A stretch of 64,000 bases of DNA. It comes from Candidatus Gracilibacteria bacterium (GTDB taxonomy: Bacteria > Patescibacteriota > Gracilibacteria > BD1-5 > UBA6164). This document shows, one piece after another, positions 44,651 through 58,933 of the stretch (within the stretch, counting starts at the first letter, position 1; every line of letters begins with the position of its first letter). The translations under genes and the position numbers were made by a program. The notes under the pieces were generated by a model, which searched no databases, was not told the origin of the DNA, and saw only the letters and a program-made list of their open reading frames with translations. Location: NCBI GenBank assembly GCA_010119145.1, contig JAACSU010000008.1, positions 1 to 64,000 on the forward strand. Reading direction: 5' to 3'.

Positions 44651-44666
44651 ACACTATATGTAGTAA
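44651..44666. promoter_or_regulatory. NrdR box 2
   Basis: acactatatgtagtaa, core actatatgtagt (44653-44664). Its centre is 31 bp (three helical turns) from that of box 1, the spacing seen in known NrdR operators. Confidence 0.85.
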
Positions 44667-44708
44667 AAATTAGTATTATCTATGTATACGTTTTTTGAAA
44701 ACTTTTGC

Positions 44709-44740
44709 AAAAAATAAATGCAAAGTGACTTGCATTATTT
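44709..44740 (-). terminator. Terminator of yvcK
   Basis: On the minus strand aatgcaa-gtcact-ttgcatt, then tattttttg. It lies 23 nt after the yvcK stop. Confidence 0.75.
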
Positions 44741-44762
44741 CCAATTTATTTTCTCTATTTTT

Positions 44763-45785
44763 TTACTTAATCCATTGTCGGCAAATGTCAATAAGCACCG
44801 CAGCTAATTTATGAGGATCGTGTCTCACGACATCCGATTCGTTCACAAAATCTCGCGCTATTATTTTGTAGGATTTATCTCAAAAATCCATTCATTCTTT
44901 CAGCATAACTGGTTTTTTTCCTTCTTCTGTTTTATATTTTTCAATATTTTCTTCTGTAATGATTCATGAATTTACGAGAACATAGTCAATCACGTCTCAC
45001 GCGTATCTCTCAACATTATTAATAAAATCAGGAAGTTCATAGTTCGTAGTCTCTCCCTTTTTTGTCATAATATTGGCAACATACACCACTTTTGCGTTTG
45101 ATTCTCGAAATGCTTGTCTGATTCACTTAGATAAAAGAGCAGGAACCACACTTGTATAAAAGTCTCATGGTCAAATGACCACTATATCAGAATGAATAAT
45201 CGCATCCTTTGCTCTGGGATTGAGGTTTCATTCTCCTCACACTAAAAAAGCATCTTTTACATTTTGATCAAGATTATGATGTCTTTCAAAGACGTTTTTA
45301 TCTGAAACATCAATGTTCTTTTCACCTATTACTTCAACTCCATCCTCCATACGAACTCATAAATGCACATCCTCCAATGTAACAGGAATCACTTTTCCAT
45401 GCACATCGAACATTTTACACATTTCATCTAAACCTTTTTCAAATCCTCACGTTATGTCAGCAAGCGCCGTCATAAGAATATTTCCAATCTTATTTCACCC
45501 AATTACTCAAGTTTCTCACTCAAATTTGTATTCAAAAAGTTCTCGAACGAGTCCAGTATCTCTTGCGAGAGCTGCAACAGCTCGTCTGAGATCACCAGGA
45601 GGAAGCACTCCAAACTTGTCTCGTATTTCTCCAGTAGTTCCTCCTGAATCTGTCATCGCAATAATTGCAGCTAGATTTTTTCGTTCTGTATCTGAGTCAT
45701 CATGATAAGTCTTGAGTCCATAAAGTACGTTAAATGTACCACTTCCTCCTCCTATCACCGTAATGTTAAATGTGTTTCCAGGCAT
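44763..45785 (-). CDS. yvcK: YvcK/CofD-family gluconeogenesis factor-like protein
   Basis: 340 residues. NITVIGGGSGTFNVLYGLK (nucleotide-sugar site), MTDSGGTTGEIRDKFGVLPPGDLRRAVAAL, GNKIGNILMTAL and IVVIGPGDFYTSVVPALL are diagnostic of the UPF0052/YvcK family, which binds UDP-sugars and helps set cell-wall precursor supply and morphology. The CofD relatives make F420; no F420 genes are here, so YvcK is the better name. UGA glycines are frequent. Own terminator. Confidence 0.9.
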
Positions 45786-45873
45786 TGTTTGTTGGTTGGA
45801 TATTTTAGTAATTGTATTTATTTTTGTTTTAATGTAAAATAGAGAGGAATATATAAATTATTAAACATAAGTT

Positions 45874-46341
45874 ATGGAAAAAATAAAAATTCATAGTGCG
45901 AGTAATGATAATAATTTCAAATGAAATATTGTTCGTTTTAGAGAAGATGTAGCTAATGCAGCTTGAAATTTTTTAATACCAGAATCAGAAATAAAAAGAG
46001 TGAATTCTGAAAATTTAGAACAAGCTATGTGAGATATTTTAGAATTTCAAGGACAGTTCAATCAGTACATACATACTCAAGGCACTATAAAAGAATATTC
46101 TGAGAGTGAAAATGATATAATTTGAATCTTACAAACATTTTATGATTGGAAAAATATTCACTGAGATTATTTAAATCATTATTCCATTATTTGAACATAC
46201 GAAGCAATAAATAAAAATATTGAAGTAATTGGAAAAATACTTTTATGGAAACTAAATATTGAAAATGATATCATAGAATGAAGCGACCCTTGGGACAGAA
46301 TAGCCTGGGAAGTAAAAATCAGAAATAAAAAAGAAGCCTAA
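45874..46341 (+). CDS. Hypothetical protein, 155 aa
   Basis: A soluble protein (MEKIKIHSASNDNNFKGNIVRF...) without signal or membrane segments. About seven UGA glycines mark it as native. A WDRIAWEVKIRNKK end suggests a compact alpha/beta domain. No family was recognised. It is convergent with alaS and shares a terminator; the start ATG follows an AT-rich leader. Confidence 0.6.
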
Positions 46342-46357
46342 GGCTTCTTTTTTTTAT

Positions 46358-46358
<1 letters not shown>
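46327..46358. terminator. Bidirectional terminator between the 45874 gene and alaS
   Basis: aaagaagcc-taa-ggcttcttt with A6 and T8 flanks; it holds the stop of the plus gene in its loop. Confidence 0.92.
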
Positions 46359-48364
<2,006 letters not shown>

Positions 48365-48469
48365 TCAGTATAATTGATTATTTACAAATTATGTCAAGAG
48401 ATATATCTCGTAAGAATCTTCATAATATGATATTTTAAATGTAATATATTATTTTGCAAGAGCACTCAA

Positions 48470-51400
48470 ATGGCTGATTTTCTTACATCATCTATCGAAA
48501 ATTCTAAGTGAGAAGAATTAATAAAACAAGAAACTTTAAAAATCCTTGCTCAAGCTGAGGAAGTGAAAGCAAAGTTTAATGATAATGAAGATATAAAAAA
48601 AGAATACTCTGATGTGAGATATGCAACAATCTGAGCTCTCGTAAATTTGAAAGCTGAAACTCAGAGTGATTTAGATGAAATTAAAGCTCAGTTATGACAA
48701 TGAGGAAGTATTGATGCATTTAAGTACTCTGAGGGTGATATTGATTATTGAGAACTAGGTCAAGTAAAGAGAGAATATGATGAATTAGTATCTAAAAATA
48801 ATGAACTAGAGTGAATAGAAAAAATAGAGTTAGATGCTGCCTCAAAAGCAGCAAATGTAGCCAAGAGTTGATTGCTTATGCTTATGTATTGAGCTGATGT
48901 GGTAAATAATTGATTTGATAGTGAAGGTAACTTACTTTGATACAATAATATTGATTGAAATTTTGTTGTATCTCTGGAAGAATTTGAGAAAACTTTAAAA
49001 AATGAAGATCCAAGCGAGTGGAATCAATTGGCTCTAATTAATTATTTCAAGATGATTTCAGAACAATGAAAATTTGGGATGAAGGAACTAATTGAAATTA
49101 TGTGAGCTCAAAATATTATTGCACTAAGTAATTTATGGAATACGCAAAATGGAGACGATAATTCATGACGTGCAAAACAATTTTTTTTAGAAAATAAAGA
49201 TTTAAGTAAAATTGTAGACTGAATTGAGAATCTTAACTATTCACAAATACTTTTAGAAAGAGATGGATTAGAAGTCCTTTCTCTGTTATTTGATGGCGTG
49301 AATATTGAACAAAAAAATAAAATAAAAACAGAGATAAGTGCATATTTTTCTGATTACATATATGAAGGAAAAGATATTTCTGAATTAGAAAACATAGCCT
49401 GACAAGAAAATTTATCTGGAATAAATGATGGAATGTACAGGTTTATCATAGAACAAGCTCGAAGAACAATAGTTGCCCAAGAATCAATTAATGTTATGAA
49501 GATTACTTATTTTCAAATACCAGGTGTTACAGAAATTTATAAAGCAATGCTGATTATGACATTGCAATGAAATTGAATGGATTCAACTGGTAAAATTTCA
49601 TTCTCATTTGAAGGTATAAATGATATGATAAGTAAATATAATGAAGATAATTCTTTAAAATTAGAACTTTTTTGAACAGCTCAATCGAACTATCTTGAAA
49701 GTTTATTTTCATCTAATTCATTATTGAATCGTTTTACAGAAAATATTGAAAAACTTAAGCATGCTAAGAATAGAATAGAAAGTTTAAGAGTTGAGATAAA
49801 TAATTTATCCTCTAAACTTAGACAATTAGAATGAACTAGTTCAGTCTGAAATGATAGAAAAAGAGATTTATTAACGATACAACTTGAGAGAAAAAAAGAA
49901 CAGTTAAGATTATGGTTATATGAGCAAAGCAATACAAGTAAAGAATTAGAAATATCAAGAAATGAATATTATAATATTTGATCATCAATTGATTTTGAGA
50001 ATAAGATTTTATTTAAAAGAAATATAGATTTTTCAAATAATGAAAATATTGAAGATTATTTAAATAATAGGATTAAAATTTCAACCATTGATAATAAAGA
50101 AAATTTATTAAAGCTTTTAGCGTATGATGGAAATAATATTAACATTTCAGAAATTCATAAAAGCTTAAGATGAGATATTGAAATTCTTTGAAAATTATCA
50201 TGATTCAATTGGTCAAATATAAATCTAATTTCCTCAGATACATTTGTAATTGAAGATGCAAATTCAACAGAATTACTCAATATGCTGTTAATGAATGTTA
50301 AGTATTCAGAAAAAAGTATTATAAACAAATTCATCACTGCTAATTTAGATAATTTATGAAATCTTAAGGAAGCAATATTTCAAATACTTATTTCCGAAGA
50401 TTGAAAATATGAAGATTTTCAAATAAATAATATAAAAAATGTTATAAAAAACTCACAATTATATGTTGAATTTAATGAAGTTGAATTAGATACTATATGA
50501 ATAAAAAGAGAAGCAGAAAAATTGGAAGTTGAAGAAAGAGAAGAATTTGAAAACATTATAAGTAAAATGAGACAGCCATGATACGACAATTCTCGAGAAA
50601 GATGAGAAAATATTGATGACGTATCAATTTTATTATGATACCTAAATAAATATTGAATTGAAGAAGTTAAAACAGGTTTTGCGTACTTAGTAAAAAATGA
50701 ATCATATTTTCCAACTTATTTTTTACAACAAATAATACCAAATATTCCTTTTAATGAATCAGAGAATTACTATTTTAACTTGGTTTTAAGTTGAATAAAC
50801 AAAAGGTGAACTTCATTTTCAAAATCTTTAAATGATAGTTATAGGTCAAGTCCACTCGTTATTGAAGAAACTATAAAAATCTGTAGTGAAAACGACTTGA
50901 ACGAGATTATACAGTTTCTAAATATTGAAGGAGTTGACGATATTTTTGCTGTTTACAGATGATTTGGAAATAATGAGAAAAAAACTGCCAATTTAATCTG
51001 GGCAGATATGACTGAAGAAAAAATAGAAAAAATCGGTAAAAATATTCCAACTTCCTATTCAAAAGAAAAAATTGATATATTGCTGTCCATTTTTGATAAA
51101 ATAAAAATTAAATACAATTCTATTATTCCTATTGAATGAACTATAGAAACATTAAAAGATATAGTAAACGAAGACTGAGAAAAAATTAATTTGATAGAAA
51201 GTTTTCTAAGTAATCCCCTTAATTTTCCTTGAACAGTAGAACAAAAAGAAGTTTTGTTACTAGAAATAAATAAAAGATGATTTATTGATTGAAGTATTTC
51301 TACTTTGATTACAGAAGTATTTTGAAATGATGAAGAAAAAATATCGTTGTTTACGCAATGATTATTAGAAAGTGTTGAAGAACAAGAACAGCAAGAAAGA

Positions 51401-52384
51401 GAAGAGAGAACACAAATTTGAATAGAACAAGAACAATTTCCTTCAACATTACTTAAATATTTTGAATTAAATAAAGAAACGAATGAATTTCACCTTTCTA
51501 ATATAGAAGGTTTAGTTTGAGAATTTAAAAGATTTTGTGATAAAAATAATTTAAAGTATTCAGATAACAGAAACTATAGTAAATTTTTAGAAGAGAATAA
51601 AGTAACTAATATTGAGTTAATTAAACTTATTACTATAACATTAGAAAAGGATAAACAGTGAGCAAAAAGAGAAGCACAAATAACTGATCCCGATTGATTA
51701 GCTGAGAGAATTGTTAAATGACCTGATACAGTTGATGAATTTAATCAAAATTTAGACAATGATTATGATTCTTGAAAAATTTCTTATTCCTACCCAAATA
51801 TCAAGACTCAATCTGATTGAAATAAAGCAAACCCACAACATAAATCAAACAATATTTCTTCTCAAAACCTACAAGCTACTTACGATAGCATCAAATCTGA
51901 ACTGAATCTTACTCCAGAAGAGGCAAAAAGTCTTACGGAAGAAGAAATCAGAATCATAGGTTCAAGTGAAAAAGAAAAACAATGATTTATTCACTTCAAA
52001 AAAACTTTAGACGAAAATAACATGCAGTCGTGTTTTCCATTTCGACATCAAATATTTAAAGCTATCTGAAGTCTTAATTTCAATATTTCAGATTGAGACT
52101 ATATTGGAGAAAATGAACTCAATATTTTTCTTTCTAAGGTTACTTACGCAACACTATGAAAAGATAAAGTACCAGAATTAAAGACGACTCCATCTAATAT
52201 AGTAGAAACTATGAGAGTAATTCGAAGAGAAAATAAAATTTGATTCTTCTGACAAGTAGACAAAAGTTCAGTGTGAGAAGGATGATGAGTAATTGAAACA
52301 CTCTTTAGAGAAAAATTTGCACCGAAAGATGCTGGATTTGTATGATTTAAAACTGCAGCATTTCTAGAAGCCTTAAAAGCATAA
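48470..52384 (+). CDS. Very large hypothetical protein, 1304 aa
   Basis: The longest gene in the window. It is extremely rich in Asn, Ile, Lys and Glu, with many UGA glycines (over fifty by eye). It lacks a signal peptide and any clear membrane segment. Coiled-coil stretches occur (HAKNRIESLRVEINNLSSKLRQLE; KREAEKLEVEEREEFENI; VEEQEQQEREERTQI). The last ~150 residues (ATYDSIKSELNLTPEEAKSLTEEE...) are less biased and may be a folded domain. No family was recognised. It could be a cytoplasmic scaffold or a secreted effector without a classical signal. It stands alone with its own terminator. Confidence 0.75.
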
Positions 52385-52412
52385 AAAAAATCCTCTAAAG
52401 AGGATTTTTTTA
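52383..52412. terminator. Bidirectional terminator between the 1304-aa gene and gyrA
   Basis: aaatcctct-aa-agaggattt with A8 and T7 flanks. Confidence 0.9.
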
Positions 52413-52414
52413 TA

Positions 52415-54985
52415 CTATTTAATATTATCAATATCGAGAGTGTCAAGGACTTCCTCGTCTTCGCTTCCTCTGATAATACTTGCTCTCACAATTTCATCAT
52501 TTTTATTTTTGAGTTTTGTCAGAATCACTCATTGAGTCACACGTGATGTTTGTCTGACTCCTTTGAGATTAAGTCTGATTGTTTGACCAGCTTTAGAAAT
52601 CAGGAGTATATCACTCTCTTTTCTATCCTCTTCCGTCAAGATTTTAGCTGATACGAGTTTCCCAGTTTTTGCTGTCATAGCCATTGCTTTGACACCAGAG
52701 CCACCTCTCTTTTGATTTCGGTATTCCTCTATTTCAGAGATTTTACCAAGTCCATTTTGAGTCACAATAAATACAAATTTATTTTCATCTCATACAATAG
52801 CAACTTCTATTACATGGTCTCAAGTTTTGAGATTGATTCATTTTACCCCCGCTGCAGCTCTTCCCATTTCTCTTACATCATCTTCGTGGAATTGAATAGC
52901 TTTTCATTCACGAGTTGCGATGAATATACTATCATGACCGGTTGTTGTTTTTACCCATTTGAGATTATCTCAATCTCGAACTCATACAACTTTGAGTCCA
53001 TTTGCTCGAATATTTCGAACTAAGTCAGTATTGAGCTTCTTCACGACTCAGAGTTCCGAGACAAAGAAGAGATATTTATTTTCTTCACGAGTGATATCCA
53101 TAATTGCAGCAATCTCTTCATCTTTTTGAAGATTTAAGAGATTCACGATAGGTTGCCCCTTTGCTATACGAGTTGTCTCAGGTATTTCATACGCTGGAAG
53201 TGTGAATACTCGACCTTTTGTCGTAAAGAACAGTAGGTCAGCGTGATTGGTAGTAGGAACTACAAGATAAATCTCATCATCTTCTTTTGTTGCTGTAATG
53301 ATTCATTTCCCTCCTCTTCGTTGTGTTCTAAACGCACTTGATTTAAGTCGTTTTACATAATTATTTTTTGAAAGTACGATAACGATGTCCTCATTAGGAA
53401 TCGTATCTTTAGCATTAAACTCTCAAACTTTTCCAGCATTCACTCGAGTTTTTCTCTCATCTCCAAATGATTCTTGAATAACGTCGATTTCTCCATCAAC
53501 AATAGATATAACTCTCTCAGGTTTTGCGAGGATATCTTTAAGGTCTGTTATCAAAATAAGTTTTTCATTCAGTTCATCCTCTATTTTTTGACGTTCAAGA
53601 CCAGCAAGTTTTTGCAGTCTCATTTCTAAAATTGCATCAGCTTGAAGTGCAGAGAAATCCCATTTAGCCATCAGGTTTTGCTTCGCGTCGTCTCGAGCTT
53701 GACTCGCTCGAATTGTTTTGATAATCTCATCAATATGATCAAGAGCTCTTTTAAGTCCTTCTAATATATGAGCTCTTGCTTCAGCGATCCTCAGTTCATA
53801 AATAGTTCTACGAGTTACTACTTCTTTTCTATGGTCGATAAACTCAATCAGCATTTCTTTTAAGTTGTAGAGTTTTGGCTGAATCCCTCTTTCTCAGAGA
53901 GCAATCATATTAAACCCAAAACTTGTTTGAAGGGTTGTAAGTTTGTAGAGTTGATTGAGAACTTTTTTAGGAAAACTATCTTTTTTGAGTTCTACGATAA
54001 CTCGAACTCCATCTTTATTAGATGATTCATCTCTGATATCTGAAATCCCTACTATTTTTTTATCACGAACAAGATCAGCCATTTTTTCTATAAATGTCGA
54101 TTTATTCATCCCGTATGGAACTTCTGAGATATGAATAATTTTTCTCCCTTTTTTATTTTCTTCAATAGTTGCAACTCACCTCACTGTTACTGATCCTCGA
54201 CCAGTTGAATAGGCAGTAAGAATAGCTTCTTTATCATATACAATACCACCCGTTGGAAAATCTGGACCTTGAACAAATTCCATGAGGTCTTCAATCGTCA
54301 CTTCGCCGACATTTTCTGAAAGCAAGAGATGCTTAATAGCCTTAAGAAGTTCAGTGAGATTATGAGGAGGAATATTTGTAGCCATACCAACAGCAATACC
54401 CATAACTCCATTCATAAGGAGATTAGGAATCCGAGCTGGCATAACGGTAGGCTCTTGTCTCGTTGTATCAAAGTTATCTCTGAAATCTACCGTTTCTTTT
54501 TCGATATCAATCAGCATATTTTCAGCCATCTTTGTCATTTTTGCTTCCGTATATCTATACGCAGCAGCTCCATCACCATCCATAGAACCGAAGTTCCCTT
54601 GACCATCCACAAGCGGGTAACGAAGTGAGAAATCCTGAGCCATACGAACCATCGCTTCATACACAGAGCTATCACCATGTGGGTGATATTTTCACAGTAC
54701 ATCCCCGACTACGGTAGCTGATTTTCTGTACTTTGCACTTGGACGAAGTCCTTGTTCATGCATAGAATACAAAATCCTTCTGTGAACTGGTTTAAAACCA
54801 TCACGAACATCAGGAAGCGCTCTACTTACGATAACACTCATCGCATACTCCATATAACAACTCTCCATTTCCTCAGAAATACTTCGAGCACTATCTCAGG
54901 TATATACTAAACCCTGAGGGATTATTGGTTCTTGTTCATCTGTATTTAATGCTCCGTCTGCATTCAAATTATCTTGCTCAGCCAT
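52415..54985 (-). CDS. gyrA: DNA gyrase subunit A
   Basis: 856 residues. Winged-helix motifs [51 protein letters not shown] (quinolone region), [15 protein letters not shown] with the catalytic Tyr near residue 145, and [19 protein letters not shown]. The C-terminal beta-pinwheel has the GyrA box (QRRGGKG), which marks gyrase rather than topoisomerase IV. At the E. coli Asp87 position stands Glu, at Ser83 Ser. It breaks and rejoins DNA while GyrB (not in this window) hydrolyses ATP. Confidence 0.96.
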
Positions 54986-55165
54986 GTATTAATATTATAA
55001 GAAATAAGTTCTCACTTTTGTGTATTTTACTATACCTAATATACCAAAATATTGGCTTTTCGCAAGGAAAAAGAGAGCTTTATCAACTTATACTACAAAT
55101 ATTATTTGACAATATATAAATTATATATTTAATATGTATAAATTTATTTAATAATTTATTATTAT

Positions 55166-55756
55166 ATGAAAAACATACTGTGAGCTGCTGCAATTATTTT
55201 AACTTGAACGTCAGCAGTGTGACAAGAAAATAAAGAGCTGAAAATGCTTGAGATTCCACTGGGTTGTGCTGCAATTATGTGAGATGAAAATACAATCGTG
55301 ACTTGCACCAAGACTGAGTGATTACCAGATATGGATTTTGTAGAAATCTGAGAAGCAATAAGCATTCTGCGTGGAGATACCGCTGATGCTATGATTGCAA
55401 TAATTAGACAAGAATTTGAAATTCCAAGTTGAGTTATAATAAATGAAAGCATCGACCTAGATTGAGACGGTGTGAATGAAAAATTTATAAGCAATAGTTT
55501 GCAGTGAAATTTGGTAGAATGACAAGTAAGTTATTGAAAATTAGATGAAGTAATTGATTGTGTTATATCACATTGATTAGGAACCTGTAATGAGTGAAAA
55601 ACTCTAGCTGTTCCATACTCTCCCGTTGTTTCAAGACTTACTGATTCAATCACTCTAGATTTATACAAAGAGAGAGAAATTGAATGAGATCCTGATGAGA
55701 TTATTAATAATACATCAACATATACAACACAATACGATCTATCAACAGCATTATAA
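55166..55756 (+). CDS. Small secreted protein A
   Basis: 196 residues. Signal peptide MKNILGAAAIILTGTSAVGQ (two UGA glycines), mature part with four Cys (LGCAA, TCTKT, DCVIS, TCNEG) that could make two disulphides. A DLDGDGVNEKF segment fits an EF-hand-like calcium loop. Its signal peptide and short Cys-rich body resemble the next gene. First of three secreted-protein genes in tandem. No family was recognised. UGA is used for roughly two thirds of glycines. Confidence 0.75.
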
Positions 55757-55772
55757 TACTATTAAAAATAAT

Positions 55773-56345
55773 ATGAAAAATTTACTATGAGCTACAGTAA
55801 TTGCATTATCTGGAACGTGAGCAATTGCACAAGAATCTTCACAAGAAATAAATAATGTAAAATTTTTTGATGTTTGAGATTTTTGTTGAGCTACTAAAAT
55901 AGATATTTGAACTATTTTAACTTGTGTGAATAAACAAAAAATGGATGAGCTCAAATTAGCTGCAACATGAAATTATGTAGTGAGTAGTAGTTGAGAAATT
56001 ACAGACTTGTTATGAATGGGATATTGAGCTCTAGACAAAGCATTATCTATAGATGCGGATAATGATTGAGATGTAGATTTGGAAATATTCATGAATAAAA
56101 AAACTGGTCAATTTAATGCCAATTGAAACTGAGTCTATACAATACTTCCAGAATCATATGATTGTTCTTGAAATAAAAATGTATTTACCTGTAGCGAAGA
56201 AACTCAAATAGATGAAACATGAGTTCAGTGTAGTGAAAATATGAGAGATACACATACATTTTTTCTATCACCTTTTGATTGAAACACTTCAAAGAAAGTA
56301 ATAACTGAAAAAATTAAATTTTGTCAAAGAGATGAACAAATATAA
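55773..56345 (+). CDS. Small secreted protein B
   Basis: 190 residues, 16 nt after protein A. Signal peptide MKNLLGATVIALSGTGAIAQ, almost the same as in A. The mature part has eight Cys, including GDFCGAT, TCVNK, DCSGN, TCSEE, QCSEN and FCQRD. DADNDGDVDLEIF matches a calcium-binding DxDxDG-type loop at the same relative place as in A. The C-terminal half differs. Likely an ancient duplication of A. Function unknown; secretion and disulphides are inferred. Confidence 0.75.
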
Positions 56346-56405
56346 AAAAGAGAGTGAAGTGATATAATATAAATGAGCCAGTGTTTTTAACTCCTAAATT
56401 CTTCT

Positions 56406-56669
56406 ATGAATTTTAAATGAATGATACTTTGAGCTTGATTAGCTCTTTGAACAGCTACTTGAGTTGCAGCAGAATGAACGTGTGAATCCAAACAAGATTG
56501 AGATATAATAATTGTGCAATGTAAAACAAAAGAAATAATTGAAGAAATCTGTTATTTATCCGGAGTTACTGGAACTGATTGTAATCTCAATTCATCTCCA
56601 TACACTGTGAAACTCTATTCTCCCAATTGAAATGGAAGTTGAGATACTCAAGAAAATACAAAGACTTAG
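56406..56669 (+). CDS. Small secreted protein C
   Basis: 87 residues. Signal peptide MNFKGMILGAGLALGTATGVAAEG; four Cys (GTCESK, VQCKT, EICYLS, TDCNL). UGA is used for most glycines. It lacks the calcium loop of A and B but follows them within 60 nt on the same strand, so it may share their transcript. No family was recognised. Confidence 0.65.
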
Positions 56670-56728
56670 TTTGCCCTCATCTGCTTTCTCGATACAATAT
56701 CTGAGAAAGTTTTTTTATTATAAATATT

Positions 56729-57913
56729 ATGAAAGCAATAATACTCGCATCTGGAGAAGGTTCTAGACTTCGACCTCTTACTGACACAACTCCAAAACCA
56801 CTTATAAAAATACTCTGAAAACCTCTCATACAATATAATTTAGAAATACTCAGTGAATTAGTAGAAGAATGTATTATCGTAGTGAAATATAAACATGAGT
56901 TATTTCAACAAGCATTTTGAAAGAGCTTTTGAAACATGAAGCTGAGCTACCATATACAGTGAGATACTGCTGGAACATGAGCTGCCATATCTGATATTAA
57001 TGGTATACAGCAAGATGAAAAAGTAATTATACTCTACTGAGATTCAATTTACCCAAAACAAACATTAGAAACACTTATATCTACATGTCAATTTTGATGT
57101 CTTGTAAAAGAAGTATCTAATCCTGAAATATACTGAATATTTGAAGAGAAAAACGGCAAAGCAATAAAAATAGTAGAAAAACCTGATACTCATATAGGAA
57201 ATCTTGCTAATATGGGATGATTTCTCGTATCAGGAGAGATTATTTCTCTTGCCAAAGACATTAGTGTTTCTCCAAGAGGAGAATATGAAATAACCGATGC
57301 AATTCAAAAATTCATAAATACACATGACTTCTATCTCCAAAGACTGACTGAGGATATACTTGATATAGGATATGCGTGGAATCTCCTTGATGCCAATAAA
57401 TATTATCTAGAAAATCTGAAATCATCAGATATTAGATGAATAATAGAAGAGAATGTTCAAATACAATGAAATATTATTCTTGAAGAATGAGCCGTAATAA
57501 AATCAGGAACGTATATAGAATGAAATTGTTATTTTGGAAAAAATACAATCATTGGGCCAAATGCTTATGTAAGATGAAATACTTCACTATGAGAAGGAGG
57601 AAAAATATGATTTTCAGTTGAAGTAAAAAATAGCTACATCTGAGACAATACAAAAATACCTCATCTTTCCTATGTGTGAGATAGTATTTTTTGAAATAAT
57701 ATTAATATAGGCTGTGGTTTCAAGGTAGCAAACCTTAGACATGATGGAAAGAACCTGAGAGTCTTAATAAAATGAAAATTGGTAGATACGGGGAAAAGAA
57801 AACTAGGATGTATTATCTGAGATAATGTAAAAACAGGAATTAATACTATGGTATATCCCTGAAGAGTTTTAGAAACATGAACAGGAACACTCCCTTGAGA
57901 AATAATCAAATAA
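56729..57913 (+). CDS. GlmU-like sugar-1-phosphate nucleotidylyltransferase
   Basis: 394 residues. The N-terminal pyrophosphorylase motif [21 protein letters not shown] with the signature Lys, GDTAGTGAAI, YGDSIY and VEKPDTH is followed by a left-handed beta-helix (hexapeptide repeats [45 protein letters not shown]). The C-terminal part resembles archaeal-type bifunctional GlmU or sugar-1-P thymidylyltransferases. It likely makes a nucleotide-activated sugar for the envelope. The C-terminal domain is shorter than in E. coli GlmU (456), so acetyltransferase activity is uncertain. DtxR-like gene follows 10 nt later. Confidence 0.85.
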
Positions 57914-57923
57914 TAAAAATACT

Positions 57924-58340
57924 ATGTCCCACGAATCAAATCAAGTCTGGAAAGAATTTGAAGAAAATGAAATCACCCACTCTGTTGCCCATTATCTTAT
58001 GGCAATAGATGAGCTACATGAGGATGTAGGATATGCGAGAGCTGTAGATATATCTAAAGAGCTTGAGATATCAGCTGCGAGTTGTTCTAATGGTATCAAG
58101 TCACTCCTACGCAAATGACTTATAGAAGAAGATAAAAATAAATTTCTACTCTTATCTGAAGACTGAAAACATGCTGTGGAAAAAATTAAAACAAACCGAG
58201 AACTTTTTATACAATTCTTTTCAGAAGTATTGTGAGCTAAAACAGAAGAATCAGTTGTAAACGCTTGTAAAATAGAGCATCTGATCTCTCCTCATATAGC
58301 AAGAAAACTATGAAAATTCCTTGAAAAAAATAAAAGTTAG
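57924..58340 (+). CDS. DtxR/MntR-family metal-dependent regulator
   Basis: 138 residues. A winged helix (THSVAHYLMAIDELHEDVGYARAVDISKELEISAASCSNGIKSLLRKGLIEED) is followed by the dimerisation and metal site region (RELFIQFFSEVLGAKTEESVVNACKIEHLISPHIARKL), where E, C and H residues stand at the DtxR metal positions. No SH3 domain, so it is the MntR length. It would repress metal uptake or storage genes in response to Mn or Fe. Target genes cannot be named. Confidence 0.88.
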
Positions 58341-58361
58341 CCAAGGCTAACTTTTTTTATT
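58332..58361 (+). terminator. Terminator of the DtxR-like gene
   Basis: aaagttagcc-aa-ggctaacttt followed by T7; overlaps the stop codon. Confidence 0.9.
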
Positions 58362-58416
58362 GACTCATATAATACAACTTTATATAATTCTCTCACTTTA
58401 AAACTATACTGAAACT

Positions 58417-58677
58417 ATGTGAGAAATTTTAAAATTTACCTGAGAGCAAAGATCGCAGTCATGATTTAAAAAAGAACTTTTTAGATGATATTTTCCTGAT
58501 TGAATTATTTCTCTTGAAGATGAAAAAATATGGAGAGCAGGATATGAGGAACAGATGAAATTAGCTACGCAATGAATTTGAGATAGAATAGATAATATTC
58601 TCAAGAAAATAAAAAAACATAAATGAAAAAATAAAGAAAGTGCTCAAATAATCTATTTAAACAAGAAAAGAGCTTAA
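58417..58677 (+). CDS. Small basic hypothetical protein, 86 aa
   Basis: 86 residues (MGEILKFTGEQRSQSG...), Lys- and Gln-rich, ending in a basic stretch (KKIKKHKGKNKESAQ). The second codon is UGA, and five more UGA glycines occur. No signal or membrane segment. A nucleic-acid-binding role would fit the charge, but no family was recognised. It lies alone between two terminators. Confidence 0.6.
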
Positions 58678-58758
58678 TAAGTAGATTCTTACGTATTATT
58701 TACAATTGAGGATTAGTATAGACAGGTGTAAATATATTAATTTGATAATTATTCGATT

Positions 58759-58923
58759 ATGGCAGAATGAAAAAGTAACGGAGGAGAACTTATGATAATT
58801 CTTATTCTTGTGATTCTTGTAGTAGGTTGAGCTTTCTTTTTCTTATCAGGTAATGGAGGTTGAACTGCTGATACAGGAAACTCTATCAATGTAGAACTTC
58901 CAGATACAACTGGTTGAGAATAA
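58759..58923 (+). CDS. Small single-pass membrane protein, 54 aa
   Basis: 54 residues, too short to be reliably found by gene callers. A polar start (MAEGKSNGGEL), one membrane helix (MIILILVILVVGGAFFFL) and a short Gly/Asn/Thr-rich outer tail. Five UGA glycines support it, as does the strong terminator 10 nt after its TAA. Function unknown. Confidence 0.6.
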
Positions 58924-58933
58924 TATTCTCAAT

